From positions 1-64,000 of the forward strand of contig JACKEH010000005.1 of NCBI GenBank assembly GCA_020633125.1: a stretch of 64,000 nucleotides of DNA, written 5' to 3'. Both the position numbers and the translations under genes were made by a program. The notes beneath the pieces are model-generated. The model did not search any database. It saw only the letters and a list, made by a program, of their open reading frames with translations, and was not told the DNA's origin. This DNA is from Sandaracinus sp. GTDB lineage: Bacteria; Myxococcota_A; Polyangia; Polyangiales; Houyiibacteriaceae. The number at the start of each line of letters is the position of its first letter. Position 1 is the stretch's first letter. This document shows, one piece after another, positions 16,986-26,993 of this stretch.

Positions 16986-19900
16986 ATGCGCACCCCGAAG
17001 GCCACCCCTCGCACCCGCACGCCCGAGAGCCGCAACGCTTCGAAATCACGTCGCGATCGGCGCACGACGCTTTGGCTCGCGTTCCTGCTCGGATGCGGCG
17101 CGAGCGCGGGAGGCGGCGGCTACCCGTACGCGGAGCGCGCCTCCGAGGCCGAGGAAAGCCCCTCGTACGAGGCCGCCGATCAAGGGGGCGCGATGCCCGC
17201 GTCGGCTCCGATCGCGACCGGCGCGACGACGGCCGACGTCGACTCGTACCGCGCGCAGGCGATGCCGGTGTCCGCGGAGGAGTCCGACCGCGAGCCTTCG
17301 GACGCGGCTGCGGCCCAGACCTGGCGGCGCACGTCGAACGCGGTGCGTTTCGCGAGCGTGGACCTCGGCGGCGGTCAGAAGCTCGAGCTTCGGAAGGTGC
17401 GCGTCAGCGTGCAGGTCGAAGGGCTTCGCGCGCGCACCGTGATCGACCACGTCTTCTTCAACCCCTTCGATCGCGCGCTCGAAGGCACCTTCCGCTACCC
17501 GCTGCCACCCGAGGCCTCGATCTCGAGCTACGCGATGTTCCTCGGCCAAGGCACGGCGTCGCCCGACTTCTTCGGCCCGGACGTGCAGCTGCCCGCGACC
17601 GCGAGCTTCGATCAGCGCCTGCAGCAGATCGACCCGCAGCAATGGGGCGAGCTGCGCTTGGGACGCCTCGTGCGCTCGGAGCGTGGACGCGAGGTCTACG
17701 AGCAGGTCACGCGCCAGCGCGTCGACCCCGCGCTCGTCGAAGAGGTCGCGCCGAACACCTTCGAGGCGCGGGTCTTTCCGATCCAGGCGCGCGGCTTCCA
17801 CCGGGTGATCGTCAGCTACGAGCAGACGCTTCCGCGCGTGGGCTCCGAGCGTGAGTACCTCTTCCCGATTCCCGAAGGAGACCTCGAGTCCTTCGACTTC
17901 GAGCTGTCCACCGACGAGCCGCGAGCCCGCTACGAAGGCGATCTGCGCGGCGTCGAAGGTCGACGTGGCCTCTTCGTCGCGCACACCGAAGGCGCGCTGC
18001 AGGCCGGCACGCTCGCGTTTCGTATGCCCGTCGAGCGAGGTGCGGTGGAGATGCTCGTCGGCACCCATCCGGAGCGAAACGAGCGCCACTTCGTCGCGCG
18101 AGTGCACGGCACGGCCGGAGGAAACGCGACGAGCGCGGCTTCGCAGGCGGTGTTCCTGCTCGACACCTCGCTCTCGGAGCACCCGGATCGTTTCGCGCTC
18201 GACGTCGCGCTCATGAAGGGAATCCTCGAGCGCAGCCCGCAGCTTCGTCGCTTCGCGGTCGTGACCTTCGACGCCGGCGCGCGTTGGCTGACGCGTGATT
18301 GGATGACCAACGACGCCGACGGTCGTGAGGCGGCGCTCGAGGCGCTCGACGGCGTGCTCCTCGAAGGCGCGACGGATCTCGGGGCCGCGCTCGACACGCT
18401 CGCCACGCCGCCGATGCCGGGGCAGGGCGCGCTCGACGTCTTCTTGCTCAGCGACGGCGCGCTCTCGTGGGGCGAGCGCGACGCGGACACGCTCGTGCGT
18501 CGCTTCGCTGCACGCTCGCCTTGGCAGGCGCGCTTCTTCGCCTACCGCACGGGCCTCGGCGCCGAGAACCTCGAGCTCTTGCGCCGCCTCGCGAGCAGCG
18601 GCGGCGTCTTCAACTGCCTCTCGCGCTCGAGCCTCGCGGGCTGCGCCACCGCGCACCAGCAGACGGGCTTCTTCGTGGAGCGCGCGCGTCTCGTCGATGC
18701 GCAGGGCACCGAGCTCGGCCGCGAGGTGCTGATCGCGGGCGGCGCGGCGACGCTCGCGGAGGCGGGCGAGCTGCTCGTCGCAGGTCGGATCGAGCGCGGG
18801 GATGAAGGCGTGTTGGTGCTCGAAGGCACGCGCCACGGCGCGCCGCACGTCGAGCGTCACCCGGTCTCGCTCGCCTCGCGTGGCGAGCTCGCGTCGCGCG
18901 CGTGGGCCGAGATCGCGGTCGCGCACCTGCTCGCGGCGAACGATCCCTCGCTCGAAGAGCTCGCGGTCGCGCTCGGACAGCACTACCGCGTGCCGAGTCG
19001 CGTGACCTCGTTCCTCGTGCTCGAGACCGACGCCGAGTACGAGCAATACGACCTCGAAGGCGAGCGCCGCGAGGCCGGCGCCGCGATCGACGCGCTCGTC
19101 CATGACGCGCGCCGTCAGCGCACCGGGGCACGCACCAGCTACGAGCGCCTCATGCGTGCGCTCGCGATGGGCACGTCGCACCACCACCTCGCGCCGGAGA
19201 CGCGCGACGCGCTCGCGAACATCGCGTCGCACGAGCCGGTCGACTTCCTCGGTGGCCGCCAGAGCATCCCGCTCGTGCGCGAGGGGGACGCGTCGCGCAG
19301 CTACCGGCGCGGGCTCTCGTCCGAGGCCGACGTCGAGCACTTCCGCGACGAAGCCGAGCGTCGCCACGGGCGAGGCGAGAACGGCGCCGCGATTCGCGCG
19401 ATCTCGAGCGCGATCGAGAACGCGCCGTCGAACCCGGAGGTGGCGCGCCTCGTGGGCTATTCGCTCTCGTCGTGGGGCGCGAACGCCGAAGCGGCCGACC
19501 TCTTCCTCTCGGTGCTCGAGCAGCGCCCCTACGAGCCGCAGAGCTACCGCGATCTCGCGCTCGTGCTCTGGACGCAGCGGCCCTCGCTCACCGCGTTGCT
19601 CTACGAAGCGATCACCGCGGGCGAGTGGGACCAGCGCTTCCGCGGGGTGCAGCAGATCGCGCGCGAGGAGTACGCGCTCTTCGCCCGCGCGTGGCAGCGT
19701 CGTGCACCACGCACTCCGCTCGCGGCCTTCCTCTCGGAGCGCATGCAGCGGCTCGGTCTGTCGATCCCCGAGGCCGACCTTCGCGTCACGATGACCTGGA
19801 ACACCGACAACACCGACATCGACCTTTGGGTCACCGATCCCGAAGGGGAGGAGTGTTATTACGGCCACCGCCAGACGCGCAGCGGCGGCGAGCTCCTCGA

Positions 19901-20135
19901 CGACGTCACGCAGGGCTTCGGCCCGGAGCGTTTCCAGGCCCGTCAGGCGGTCGAGGGCGAGTACCGGGTGGTTGCGAAGTACTACGGCAACAACGGCAAC
20001 CGCCTCGTCGCGCGCACGTACGTCACGCTCACGGTGGTCAAACACGTCGGCACCGACCGCGAGCGCATCGAGCGCCACGTGATCAGCCTGCGCGACCGCG
20101 GCGATCAGGCGGAGGTTGCGCGCATTCGGTTTTGA
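16986..20135 (+). CDS. Lipoprotein with VIT, VWA, TPR-like and DUF2135 domains
   Basis: A 1049-residue protein. After an Arg-rich leader comes a hydrophobic stretch with lipobox (LAFLLGC). The VIT domain is at about 115-270 (VSVQVEGLRARTVIDHVFFN, FRYPLPPEA). The VWA domain is at about 380-560 (FLLDTSLSEHPDRFALDVAL, a degenerate MIDAS with DTSLS). A helical TPR-like region spans about 770-930. The C-terminus (VTMTWNTDNTDIDLWVTDP through YRVVAKYYGNNG) is DUF2135. This architecture is recurrent in Myxococcota and related to inter-alpha-trypsin-inhibitor-like proteins; the ligand is unknown. It is probably exposed at the outer membrane. Confidence 0.87.
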   Translation: MRTPKATPRTRTPESRNASKSRRDRRTTLWLAFLLGCGASAGGGGYPYAERASEAEESPSYEAADQGGAMPASAPIATGATTADVDSYRAQAMPVSAEESDREPSDAAAAQTWRRTSNAVRFASVDLGGGQKLELRKVRVSVQVEGLRARTVIDHVFFNPFDRALEGTFRYPLPPEASISSYAMFLGQGTASPDFFGPDVQLPATASFDQRLQQIDPQQWGELRLGRLVRSERGREVYEQVTRQRVDPALVEEVAPNTFEARVFPIQARGFHRVIVSYEQTLPRVGSEREYLFPIPEGDLESFDFELSTDEPRARYEGDLRGVEGRRGLFVAHTEGALQAGTLAFRMPVERGAVEMLVGTHPERNERHFVARVHGTAGGNATSAASQAVFLLDTSLSEHPDRFALDVALMKGILERSPQLRRFAVVTFDAGARWLTRDWMTNDADGREAALEALDGVLLEGATDLGAALDTLATPPMPGQGALDVFLLSDGALSWGERDADTLVRRFAARSPWQARFFAYRTGLGAENLELLRRLASSGGVFNCLSRSSLAGCATAHQQTGFFVERARLVDAQGTELGREVLIAGGAATLAEAGELLVAGRIERGDEGVLVLEGTRHGAPHVERHPVSLASRGELASRAWAEIAVAHLLAANDPSLEELAVALGQHYRVPSRVTSFLVLETDAEYEQYDLEGERREAGAAIDALVHDARRQRTGARTSYERLMRALAMGTSHHHLAPETRDALANIASHEPVDFLGGRQSIPLVREGDASRSYRRGLSSEADVEHFRDEAERRHGRGENGAAIRAISSAIENAPSNPEVARLVGYSLSSWGANAEAADLFLSVLEQRPYEPQSYRDLALVLWTQRPSLTALLYEAITAGEWDQRFRGVQQIAREEYALFARAWQRRAPRTPLAAFLSERMQRLGLSIPEADLRVTMTWNTDNTDIDLWVTDPEGEECYYGHRQTRSGGELLDDVTQGFGPERFQARQAVEGEYRVVAKYYGNNGNRLVARTYVTLTVVKHVGTDRERIERHVISLRDRGDQAEVARIRF

Positions 20136-20180
20136 GACGCGGACGGGGACGGGGCATCAGGTCCCGTCGCCGTTCCCCTC

Positions 20181-21272
20181 TCAAACCATCGCGTTCGACG
20201 CGACGCCCGGGTTCGCCCGAACGAAGTCGAAGAGCCGACCGAGGTAGCTGTCGATGCGCGGGCAGTGGATGCCGTGCTCTTCGAGGTCCGCCTCCGCCCA
20301 CGTCGTGTCGTAGTGCGTCGGGTGCACGTAGTAGTCGACCGCGTGCGGCGGGAACTCGAAGATCGACCGAACGCCGGGGACCTTCTCGATCGCCTGCTTC
20401 GCGAGCCCGAGCGGCAAGGGAATGCGGACGAGCTTCTTGCCGAGCTCGCGCTCCATCGCGTCGGTGAGGTCGGCCACCGTCAGCGGCTCCGGATCGGCGA
20501 GCTGGTAGCAGCGACCGACGTTGTCCTCGCGCGCGCTCAACGCGTCGATCGCGCCGACGACGAAGTCTCGCGGCACGACGTTCAAACGCACGCTCGTCGG
20601 GTCGCCCACCACGGGGAGCACCACGGCCGGCGTCTTCTGCTTCAGCAAGAAGCGAATCGCGAAGTAGGGGCCGTCGAACTTCTGCGTCGCGCCCGTCGCC
20701 GAGTCGCCGACCACGATCGCGGGTCGGTAGATCGTCGTCGGAATCTGATCCCAGCGGCGACGCACTTCGACCTCCGCGAGGTGCTTCGTCTCCTCGTAGA
20801 AGTTGTTGAAGGTCTGACCTTTCTCGAGGTCGTCCTCGCGGAAGATGCCGGCGTAGCGACCGCTGACGTAGCAGGTGCTCACGTATTGGTGGCGCTCGAG
20901 CGAAGGGCAACGCGCGCAGAAGTCGAGCACGTGACGCGTGCCTTCGACGTTCACCTTCATCGCGAGGTCACGTCCGACCGCGAGGTCGTAGACGGCCGCG
21001 AGGTGGTAGACCTCGACCACGTCCTTCGCGAGCGCGTCCGCGTTCTGCAGCCCGAGGTCCGGGCGCACGATGTCGCCACGGACGAGCTCGATGCGCCCCT
21101 TCACCGACGGATGCGCGGCTTCGATCTCCGCCTGCGCGCGCTTGGCGTCGGCCTCGTAGCGCTCCTGAACGATGCACACGGCCTTTCGATCCGGCGAACG
21201 CTCGAGCACGCGCCAGAGGAGCTCACGCCCCAGAAAGCCCGGAAACCCCGTGAAGAAAACCGTCTTCGCCAT
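20181..21272 (-). CDS. Extended SDR / thioester-reductase-like NAD(P)-dependent reductase
   Basis: A 363-residue Rossmann protein of the NAD_binding_4 (male-sterility / acyl-CoA reductase) branch of the extended SDRs. The cofactor loop is FFTGFPGFLGRELL, the catalytic pair is in NNFYEETKHLAE (YxxxK), and YHLAAVYDLAV and YQLADPEPLTVADL are the usual SDR strands. Such enzymes reduce acyl thioesters or nucleotide sugars; the branch favours a lipid substrate, which would suit the desaturase 3 kb away, but that is inference. ATG 21272 is chosen over GTG 21275. It converges with the VIT/VWA gene over 45 bases that contain imperfect GC-rich inverted repeats. Confidence 0.83.
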   Translation of the reverse strand: MAKTVFFTGFPGFLGRELLWRVLERSPDRKAVCIVQERYEADAKRAQAEIEAAHPSVKGRIELVRGDIVRPDLGLQNADALAKDVVEVYHLAAVYDLAVGRDLAMKVNVEGTRHVLDFCARCPSLERHQYVSTCYVSGRYAGIFREDDLEKGQTFNNFYEETKHLAEVEVRRRWDQIPTTIYRPAIVVGDSATGATQKFDGPYFAIRFLLKQKTPAVVLPVVGDPTSVRLNVVPRDFVVGAIDALSAREDNVGRCYQLADPEPLTVADLTDAMERELGKKLVRIPLPLGLAKQAIEKVPGVRSIFEFPPHAVDYYVHPTHYDTTWAEADLEEHGIHCPRIDSYLGRLFDFVRANPGVASNAMV

Positions 21273-21514
21273 CACACCCTCGGCTTGTTGGGGCCCCCGG
21301 TGAGGTACGCGCCCGTGCGGGTCGCGACCGCCGAAGCACCCGTTCGACGTGGCCGTTTCGTAGCAGACCCCTCGATCCGCGCATCACGGCGTTGGGCGAA
21401 GGGGCCTCGCGTGTAAGGTCCGCGTCCTCGCGTGGGGAGGTCCGGGATTCCCGTGACGCGTCGACCTCGAAGGTGACGGCGCGAGCCGGCTTCGTGCCAT
21501 AGTCGCGCTCGGCC

Positions 21515-22630
21515 ATGAGCGCCCTGCCGGATCCGCAACGACAACGCCGCAACGTCGGCCTCGTCCTCTACCTCGTCGCGCAGCTCGTCGGTGGGCTCCT
21601 GCTCCTGCTCCTCTTCTTGCTGCCCGCCTTCTTCGAAGAAGGTGCGCTCGGAGGGCTCTGCATCGCGGCCGTGCTCGCGTTCCCCGCGGGCGCCATCTAC
21701 CTCACCGTCCCGCGCCTGCTCGATCGCTACGACCCCGAGCCCTGGTACGCGCTCATCGGTTGCCTGCTCTGGGGCGGCATCGCCGCGTGTGGATTCTCGG
21801 CCGTCGTGAACAGCCTCGTCGGCGCGCTCGGCGGCGAGCACGGCGACGTGCTCTCGGCCGTCGTCAGCGCGCCCCTCGTCGAAGAGTTCTTCAAGGGCCT
21901 CGGTGTCTTCGGCGTCTTCTACTTCCTGCGCCGCGAGTTCGACGGTGTCGTCGACGGCATCATCTACGCGGTCTTCGTCGCGCTCGGCTTCGCGACGGTC
22001 GAGAACGTCGTCTATTACGCCAACGCGGCGACCGAAGGCGCGCTCGAGATCACCTTCGTGATGCGCGGCATCCTCTTCCCGTGGGGCCACCCGGTCTACA
22101 CGTCGCTCACCGGCATCGGCTTCGGCCTCGCGCGCGAGACCGAGAAGCCTTGGGTGCGCTGGGCCGGTCCGCTCTTCGGCTACCTCGGCGCCGTCATGCT
22201 GCACGCGATCTGGAACGGCAGCGCCGCGCTCGCGGACGGCCTCGGCGAACAAGGCGGCATGCTCTTCGTGTGCATGCTGCCGATCTGGTTCCTCTTCGTC
22301 GTCACGTTCCTGATCCTGATCGTGGTTCTCGTGCGGCGTCGCGGTCGCATCATTCGCGAGTACCTCCAAGACGAGGTCGCGCTTCGAAACCTCACCCAAC
22401 ACGAGGTCGAGCTCGTCGCGAGCGCCTTCGGTCTCTTCAAGGCCCGCATGCGCTACGGCCAGCTCGGGGCGGACTTCGTACGCGCGGCGGCGCGGCTCGC
22501 GCTTTCGAAGTGGCACACCGTGCGTGCGCAGAAATCGATGATGCACACCTACTCGATGGACTTCATCGTCCCGCTCCGGCAGCGCCTCGCGCAGCTTCGC
22601 AACGAGCTCCATGCGCGCGGCGGACGCTGA
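21515..22630 (+). CDS. PrsW-family intramembrane metalloprotease
   Basis: A 371-residue membrane protein with about eight hydrophobic segments up to residue ~280 and a soluble tail. PrsW motifs are present in order: APLVEEFFKG (the EExxK motif), FDGVVDGIIYAVFVALGF, and HAIWN after GYLGAVML. The family cleaves membrane-bound anti-sigma factors or related substrates within the membrane; the substrate here is unknown. The stop overlaps the start of the next gene by 20 bases, suggesting an operon. Confidence 0.88.
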   Translation: MSALPDPQRQRRNVGLVLYLVAQLVGGLLLLLLFLLPAFFEEGALGGLCIAAVLAFPAGAIYLTVPRLLDRYDPEPWYALIGCLLWGGIAACGFSAVVNSLVGALGGEHGDVLSAVVSAPLVEEFFKGLGVFGVFYFLRREFDGVVDGIIYAVFVALGFATVENVVYYANAATEGALEITFVMRGILFPWGHPVYTSLTGIGFGLARETEKPWVRWAGPLFGYLGAVMLHAIWNGSAALADGLGEQGGMLFVCMLPIWFLFVVTFLILIVVLVRRRGRIIREYLQDEVALRNLTQHEVELVASAFGLFKARMRYGQLGADFVRAAARLALSKWHTVRAQKSMMHTYSMDFIVPLRQRLAQLRNELHARGGR

Positions 22631-23921
22631 CGATCTCTCGGCGTGGCCGCACGGCTTTCGTGACGGCCTGCGCGGCGCGCTCGCGCTGATCGCCGATCGT
22701 TTGGGCGACGCGGCTGCGCCACTTCGTGGCCGCTTCGCGCTCGTCGAGGATTGGCGCTTCGACGGCGACGTCTACCACCCGAGCGCGTGGCCGCTCGCCT
22801 GCGACGCGGCGCTCGCGACCTTCGCGGCTTCGGTCGCGCTCGACGGACACCCCGCGTTCGAGCTCGCACGCTCCGTCGTTCGCGACTCGTCCGACGTCGA
22901 GACGGTGGCGACCGCCGCCGAGGCGTTGCTCGCGCGGCTCGGCGACGACGCGTCGTGGGAGGATTGGTACACCCACGCGTTCTTGCGCGCGCACTCGGCG
23001 GCGCGTGGCGGCGCGATGTCGCGATGCGTGGCGCTCGGCCAAGCCACGGCGGCGGCGGGATGGGCCGCCGAGCTCTTGCGTTGGGCGCTCGAGCGCGAGG
23101 CGCTGACGCCCGAAGAGATCGTCGCCCTCGTCGAAAGCTGGGCGCCCGAGGCGGAGCACCTCGCGCGGGTACGAACGCCCGGCCTCGCCGCGCTTCGCAC
23201 CGGAGAGGTCGGGGCCGAGTGTGTCGCCGCGAGCTGGCCGGGCTTGGCGATCGTCGCCGACGGAACGACGGATCGTGCGCGGCTCGACGCGTGGGCTTCG
23301 AGCTTCGCGACGAAGTCGCTCGACGACGCCCTCGGCGAGGTCGCGCGTCACGCCGACGCGCTGCGAGGGCTCGGCGTGATCGCGTTGCGGCCCGGAGGTC
23401 GCGGCACGGTGTGGCGATCGGGCAGCGTCGAGGCGTGGGTGGCCGACGACTCGCGCGTGGACACGAAAGTCGAAGGGGAGCTCGTGCGTGAGGGCGCCAC
23501 GTGGGCGCTGCACGTCGGGGCGATGGAGCCGCGGCGTCCCACGCGCGCGGGAGCGGGCCTCGTCGCGTGGACGGGCGGCGCGAACCTCGACGCCTTCGCC
23601 GCGTTGCGCGAGCCCGCGTCGCCGCGTCCTCACGTGCCGCGTTGGGCCGACGCGCGCGAGAGGGCCGAAGCGCTCGTGTCGGCCGCGGTGCCGTTCCTCG
23701 TGGACGGCGACGCGACCGGCCTCGACCTTCGTGTGCGTTTCGAGGACGACGCGCGCGAGCCCGTCGACGGAGCGCTGGAGCGCGACGTGGTCGTGGTGAT
23801 CACCGTGGTTCGCGCCGACGTGGACGGCGCGGCGGACGAAGACGCCGCCGCGGAGGCGTTGCGGGCGCGTTTGCCCGCCGCGCTCGGGCCCTTCGAGGTC
23901 GACGCCACCTACGTGAAGTGA
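22611..23921 (+). CDS. Hypothetical protein, 436 aa, coupled to the PrsW-like gene
   Basis: It starts at ATG 22611 inside the end of the PrsW-like gene (20-base overlap). No signal peptide or membrane segment. The N-terminal ~170 residues are helical and rich in Ala and Leu; the C-terminal half holds short beta strands (WRSGSVEAWVADDSR, ATWALHVGAM) and ends in VDATYVK. I recognise no family. The overlap suggests it is made together with the protease. Confidence 0.7.
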   Translation: MRAADADDLSAWPHGFRDGLRGALALIADRLGDAAAPLRGRFALVEDWRFDGDVYHPSAWPLACDAALATFAASVALDGHPAFELARSVVRDSSDVETVATAAEALLARLGDDASWEDWYTHAFLRAHSAARGGAMSRCVALGQATAAAGWAAELLRWALEREALTPEEIVALVESWAPEAEHLARVRTPGLAALRTGEVGAECVAASWPGLAIVADGTTDRARLDAWASSFATKSLDDALGEVARHADALRGLGVIALRPGGRGTVWRSGSVEAWVADDSRVDTKVEGELVREGATWALHVGAMEPRRPTRAGAGLVAWTGGANLDAFAALREPASPRPHVPRWADARERAEALVSAAVPFLVDGDATGLDLRVRFEDDAREPVDGALERDVVVVITVVRADVDGAADEDAAAEALRARLPAALGPFEVDATYVK

Positions 23922-23984
23922 GGGGGGCGTTTCGGGCGTCCCGCGCGCCACCGCGCCGTCCCGCGACCTGCTAGCGTTCGCGCC

Positions 23985-24245
23985 ATGCCGGACCGTTGGA
24001 TCGCCGAGGTCGAGAAGTGGCAGCGCCTCTACTTCGGCGCCGTGCTGATCGCGATCGTGCTTCTGGTGGTCCAGGTCGCGACCGAGTGGGCCTGGCTCGA
24101 TTGGCCCCGCGCGCTCGCGTGGTTCGGTGCGGCCTACGCCTCGTACCGCGAGGGCCGCGCGCGCCGACGCCTCGACGAGGATGGCAGCTGGGCCCTCCTG
24201 CGCGCCTTGGCATGCGTCGCCTTCGGCTTTCTGGCCCTCCTCTGA
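23985..24245 (+). CDS. Small membrane protein, 86 aa
   Basis: ATG 23985 opens a protein with three likely membrane segments: LYFGAVLIAIVLLVVQVA (about 15-32), LAWFGAAYASY in the middle and ALACVAFGFLALL at the end. Between them lies a basic stretch REGRARRRLDEDG. Too short to assign; codon use fits the neighbourhood. Confidence 0.6.
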   Translation: MPDRWIAEVEKWQRLYFGAVLIAIVLLVVQVATEWAWLDWPRALAWFGAAYASYREGRARRRLDEDGSWALLRALACVAFGFLALL

Positions 24246-24450
24246 CGGCCAGCGCGGCGAGCGGAGCCCGTCGGTGTCTCCCTGACGTCGGGCGACGTGT
24301 CTCACAAACATTCGAAAGTATTGTGATATTCGTCGGTGGTGGATCGGGGGCGCCGGTCCGCCGTGACGGAACGATGACTCGCGCCCACCTCGACGCTTGC
24401 TAGCGTCGTCCCCTCCGGGACCGGGGGGACTCGGAGGACGAACGACCTCG

Positions 24451-25659
24451 ATGCACCGCGACGATCCTTCCCTTCCCGACCCGCTCCCGCACGTGGACTA
24501 CGAGGCCTTCGCGGCCGAGCTCGACGCGTTGCGCCGTGAGCTGCTCCGCTCGCTCGGTCCCGACGACTTCGCGCACCTTCGCAACGTCGCGCGTGCGGGA
24601 CGCGCCTCCACCGCGCTCGGCTACGCCACCGCCTGGGTGGCCCCGAACCCGCTCTCGGCGCTCCTGCTCGCGTTCGGCTCGAGCACCCGTTGGGCGATCG
24701 TGATGCACCACGTCTCGCATCGCGGCCTCGACCGCATCGCCGAGGCGCCGCCGGAGTGGAAGAGCGACAAGTTCGCGCGTGGGCGTCGCCGCTGGCTCGA
24801 TTGGCTCGACTGGATCTCGCCCGACGCCTGGGCCTTCGAGCACAACCGCCTGCACCACTACCACACGGGCGAGGTGCTCGATCCCGACCTGGTCGAGCAC
24901 AACACCCAGAAGCTTCGCGACGCCGACGTGCCCATGGTGCTCAAGCACCTCGCGGTCGCCTTCTACGCGCTCACCTGGAAGATCTCGTACTACGCGCCGA
25001 GCACCTTCCAGACGTTGAAGCGCGCCGAACGCCTGAAGGCGGAGCGCAAGCCCATCAACGCCGACACGATGGACAACGCCGACGTGCCCTACCACGCGGT
25101 CTTCGATCCGCGGACCGCGGAAGGGCGCGAGTTCTGGAAGGAGTGCGTGTTGCCCTACGGGCTCGCGCGTTTCGTCGCCGCGCCCGCGCTCTTCTTGCCG
25201 CTCGGGCCCGTCGCGGCGGCGAACGTCGCGATCAACTCGGTGCTCGCCGAGCTGCTGACGAACCTGCACACCTTCGCGATCATCGTGCCCAACCACGTCG
25301 GCGACGACGTGCACCGTTTCGAGGGCCCCAACTCGGATCGCCCCGAGCTCTACGTGCGTCAGATCCTCGGCTCGGTGAACTTCCCGACCGGCGGCGTCGT
25401 CAACGACGTCTTGCACGGCTACCTGAACTACCAGATCGAGCACCACCTCTGGCCCGATCTGCCTCCGGCGGCGTACGCGCGGGCGGCACCGCAGGTGAAG
25501 GCGATCTGCGAGAAGCACCGCGTCCCCTACGTGCAAGAGAGCGTGTGGAAGCGGCTCAAGCAGACGGTCGACGTGATGGTCGGCAAACGCTCGATGCTTC
25601 GAAGCCGTCCGCGTTCGCGCAAGGAGCGCGAGGCGGCACGGGCCGAGGCCGCGGAGTAG
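24451..25659 (+). CDS. Membrane fatty acid desaturase
   Basis: A 402-residue di-iron desaturase. Three histidine boxes are complete: HHVSHRG (about 86-91), HNRLHHYH (about 131-138) and QIEHHLWP (about 330). Hydrophobic segments lie between the boxes (for example NPLSALLLAFGSS and FVAAPALFLPLGPV). It introduces a double bond into an acyl chain, probably of a membrane lipid; no cytochrome b5 domain is fused. ATG 24451 follows a GGAGGA ribosome site at 24433-24438; the leading GTG frame upstream has no such site. Confidence 0.9.
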   Translation: MHRDDPSLPDPLPHVDYEAFAAELDALRRELLRSLGPDDFAHLRNVARAGRASTALGYATAWVAPNPLSALLLAFGSSTRWAIVMHHVSHRGLDRIAEAPPEWKSDKFARGRRRWLDWLDWISPDAWAFEHNRLHHYHTGEVLDPDLVEHNTQKLRDADVPMVLKHLAVAFYALTWKISYYAPSTFQTLKRAERLKAERKPINADTMDNADVPYHAVFDPRTAEGREFWKECVLPYGLARFVAAPALFLPLGPVAAANVAINSVLAELLTNLHTFAIIVPNHVGDDVHRFEGPNSDRPELYVRQILGSVNFPTGGVVNDVLHGYLNYQIEHHLWPDLPPAAYARAAPQVKAICEKHRVPYVQESVWKRLKQTVDVMVGKRSMLRSRPRSRKEREAARAEAAE

Positions 25660-25725
25660 GGCGTCGCGCTCGCCTGCGTAGCGCTCTCGAACCGGTACTC
25701 GAACCCGCTACCCGCCCGCTCGAAG

Positions 25726-26946
25726 GTGGGGCCGCAAGTCCATCGTGCGGCGGTGGACACGCGAAAGGCCGGGCGCGAGAACCACGCCGTCTACGTCTAC
25801 CCGGCCGAGCATTACGCGCATTGGGCCGAGCGCCTCGGGCGCGAGCCGGCGCCTTGGGGCTTCTACGGCGAGAACCTCACGACGGAGGGGCTCGACGAGA
25901 CGACGATTCGAATCGGCGACGTCCTCCGCGTGGGGGAGGCGGTGCTCCAAGTCACCTCCCCGCGCATTCCGTGTCGCAAGCTCGACGCGCGTATGGGCCT
26001 GCGCTTCGGACGCCTCTTCACCGAGTCGCGTCGCGTCGGTTTCTACGTTCGGGTGCTCACCGAAGGCGTGGTGTGGCCCGGCGCCGCGATCACGGTCGAG
26101 TCGACCGATGAGCGCTCGCCGACCGTCGACGCGTTCGTGCGCATCAGCGAGGAGGACGCGTGGGACCCCGACGCGTTGCGCGAGGCCATGCAGGCCCGCG
26201 ACCTGCCGGCGTTCTGGCGCGAGACCTTCGAAGCCAAGCTCGAGCGCGCGCTTCACGGCGAGGGGTGGCATGGCTTTCGGCCCCTACGCCTGGTGCGACG
26301 CGTCGCCGAGACGGACGACGTCACGTCGCTGCACCTCGCGTGCGCACGAGGCAAGCCGCTCGCGCCCTTTCACGCCGGGCAGCATCTGATGCTGCGACTG
26401 CGCAACGAAGGAAGCAGCCCCAGCCTGCGCGCCTACGCGATCTCCAGCTCGCCGCGCGATCTCGAGACCTACCGCCTGACCGTTCGTCGTGTGGTCGGCG
26501 CGGGCTCGCTTCCCCCCGGCCTCGTCTCGGGCCACCTGCACGACGAGCTCGACGAGAGCGACGTCGTCTTCGCCGCCGCGCCGCGTGGCGCGTTCGGCCT
26601 CGAGCCGGCACCCGAGCACGTCTTCGTCGCGTTCGGCATCGGCGTGGCGCCGATCGCGAGCATGGTCCATGCGTGGGCGGGCGCGGGCGAAGCGTCGAGC
26701 GCGCACGTGCATCTGGTGCGCGTCGAAGCGCTGGTGCCCGAGCTGCGTGCGTTGGCCGAGACGACCTCGCTCGAGCTCGTGTCACACGAGCAGGTCCCCG
26801 ACGCGAGCACGCTCCTGCGCGGCGCCGACGCGCACTACTACCTCGCGGGACCGAACCATCAGGTCGACGCGTTCCGTGAGGCGTTGCTCGCGGCGGGCGT
26901 TCCCGCCGAGCGTGTCGCGGCCGAACGCTTCGGCCCACGAAGCTGA
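25726..26946 (+). CDS. MOSC domain fused to a ferredoxin-reductase-like flavoprotein
   Basis: A 406-residue protein. The MOSC domain (about 1-135) includes HAVYVYPAEHYAHW, GENLTTEGLD, and the conserved cysteine in SPRIPCRKLDARMG. A three-helix linker follows (DAFVRISEEDAW). Then come the FAD domain (RAYAISSSPRD) and the NAD domain (HVFVAFGIGVAPIASMVHAW). The order is that of MOSC-FNR proteins of the YiiM/NOD-reductase kind, but the 2Fe-2S domain often found at the end is absent. The first possible start is GTG 25726, which leaves the MOSC N-terminus shorter than usual by about 25-30 residues. Role likely sulfur or molybdenum chemistry linked to NAD(P)H; inference. Confidence 0.8.
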   Translation: MGPQVHRAAVDTRKAGRENHAVYVYPAEHYAHWAERLGREPAPWGFYGENLTTEGLDETTIRIGDVLRVGEAVLQVTSPRIPCRKLDARMGLRFGRLFTESRRVGFYVRVLTEGVVWPGAAITVESTDERSPTVDAFVRISEEDAWDPDALREAMQARDLPAFWRETFEAKLERALHGEGWHGFRPLRLVRRVAETDDVTSLHLACARGKPLAPFHAGQHLMLRLRNEGSSPSLRAYAISSSPRDLETYRLTVRRVVGAGSLPPGLVSGHLHDELDESDVVFAAAPRGAFGLEPAPEHVFVAFGIGVAPIASMVHAWAGAGEASSAHVHLVRVEALVPELRALAETTSLELVSHEQVPDASTLLRGADAHYYLAGPNHQVDAFREALLAAGVPAERVAAERFGPRS

Positions 26947-26985
26947 ACGACGAAGCGCCGACCCCGGGGTGGCGCTTCGTTCGTT
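26946..26985. terminator. Bidirectional terminator hairpin
   Basis: ACGAAGCGCC pairs with GGCGCTTCGT around an 11-base loop, extended by AACG/CGTT flanks. It sits between the convergent MOSC-flavoreductase and acyl-CoA dehydrogenase stops and can serve both strands, though the U tract is poor. Confidence 0.65.
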
Positions 26986-26993
26986 CCCGTCGT

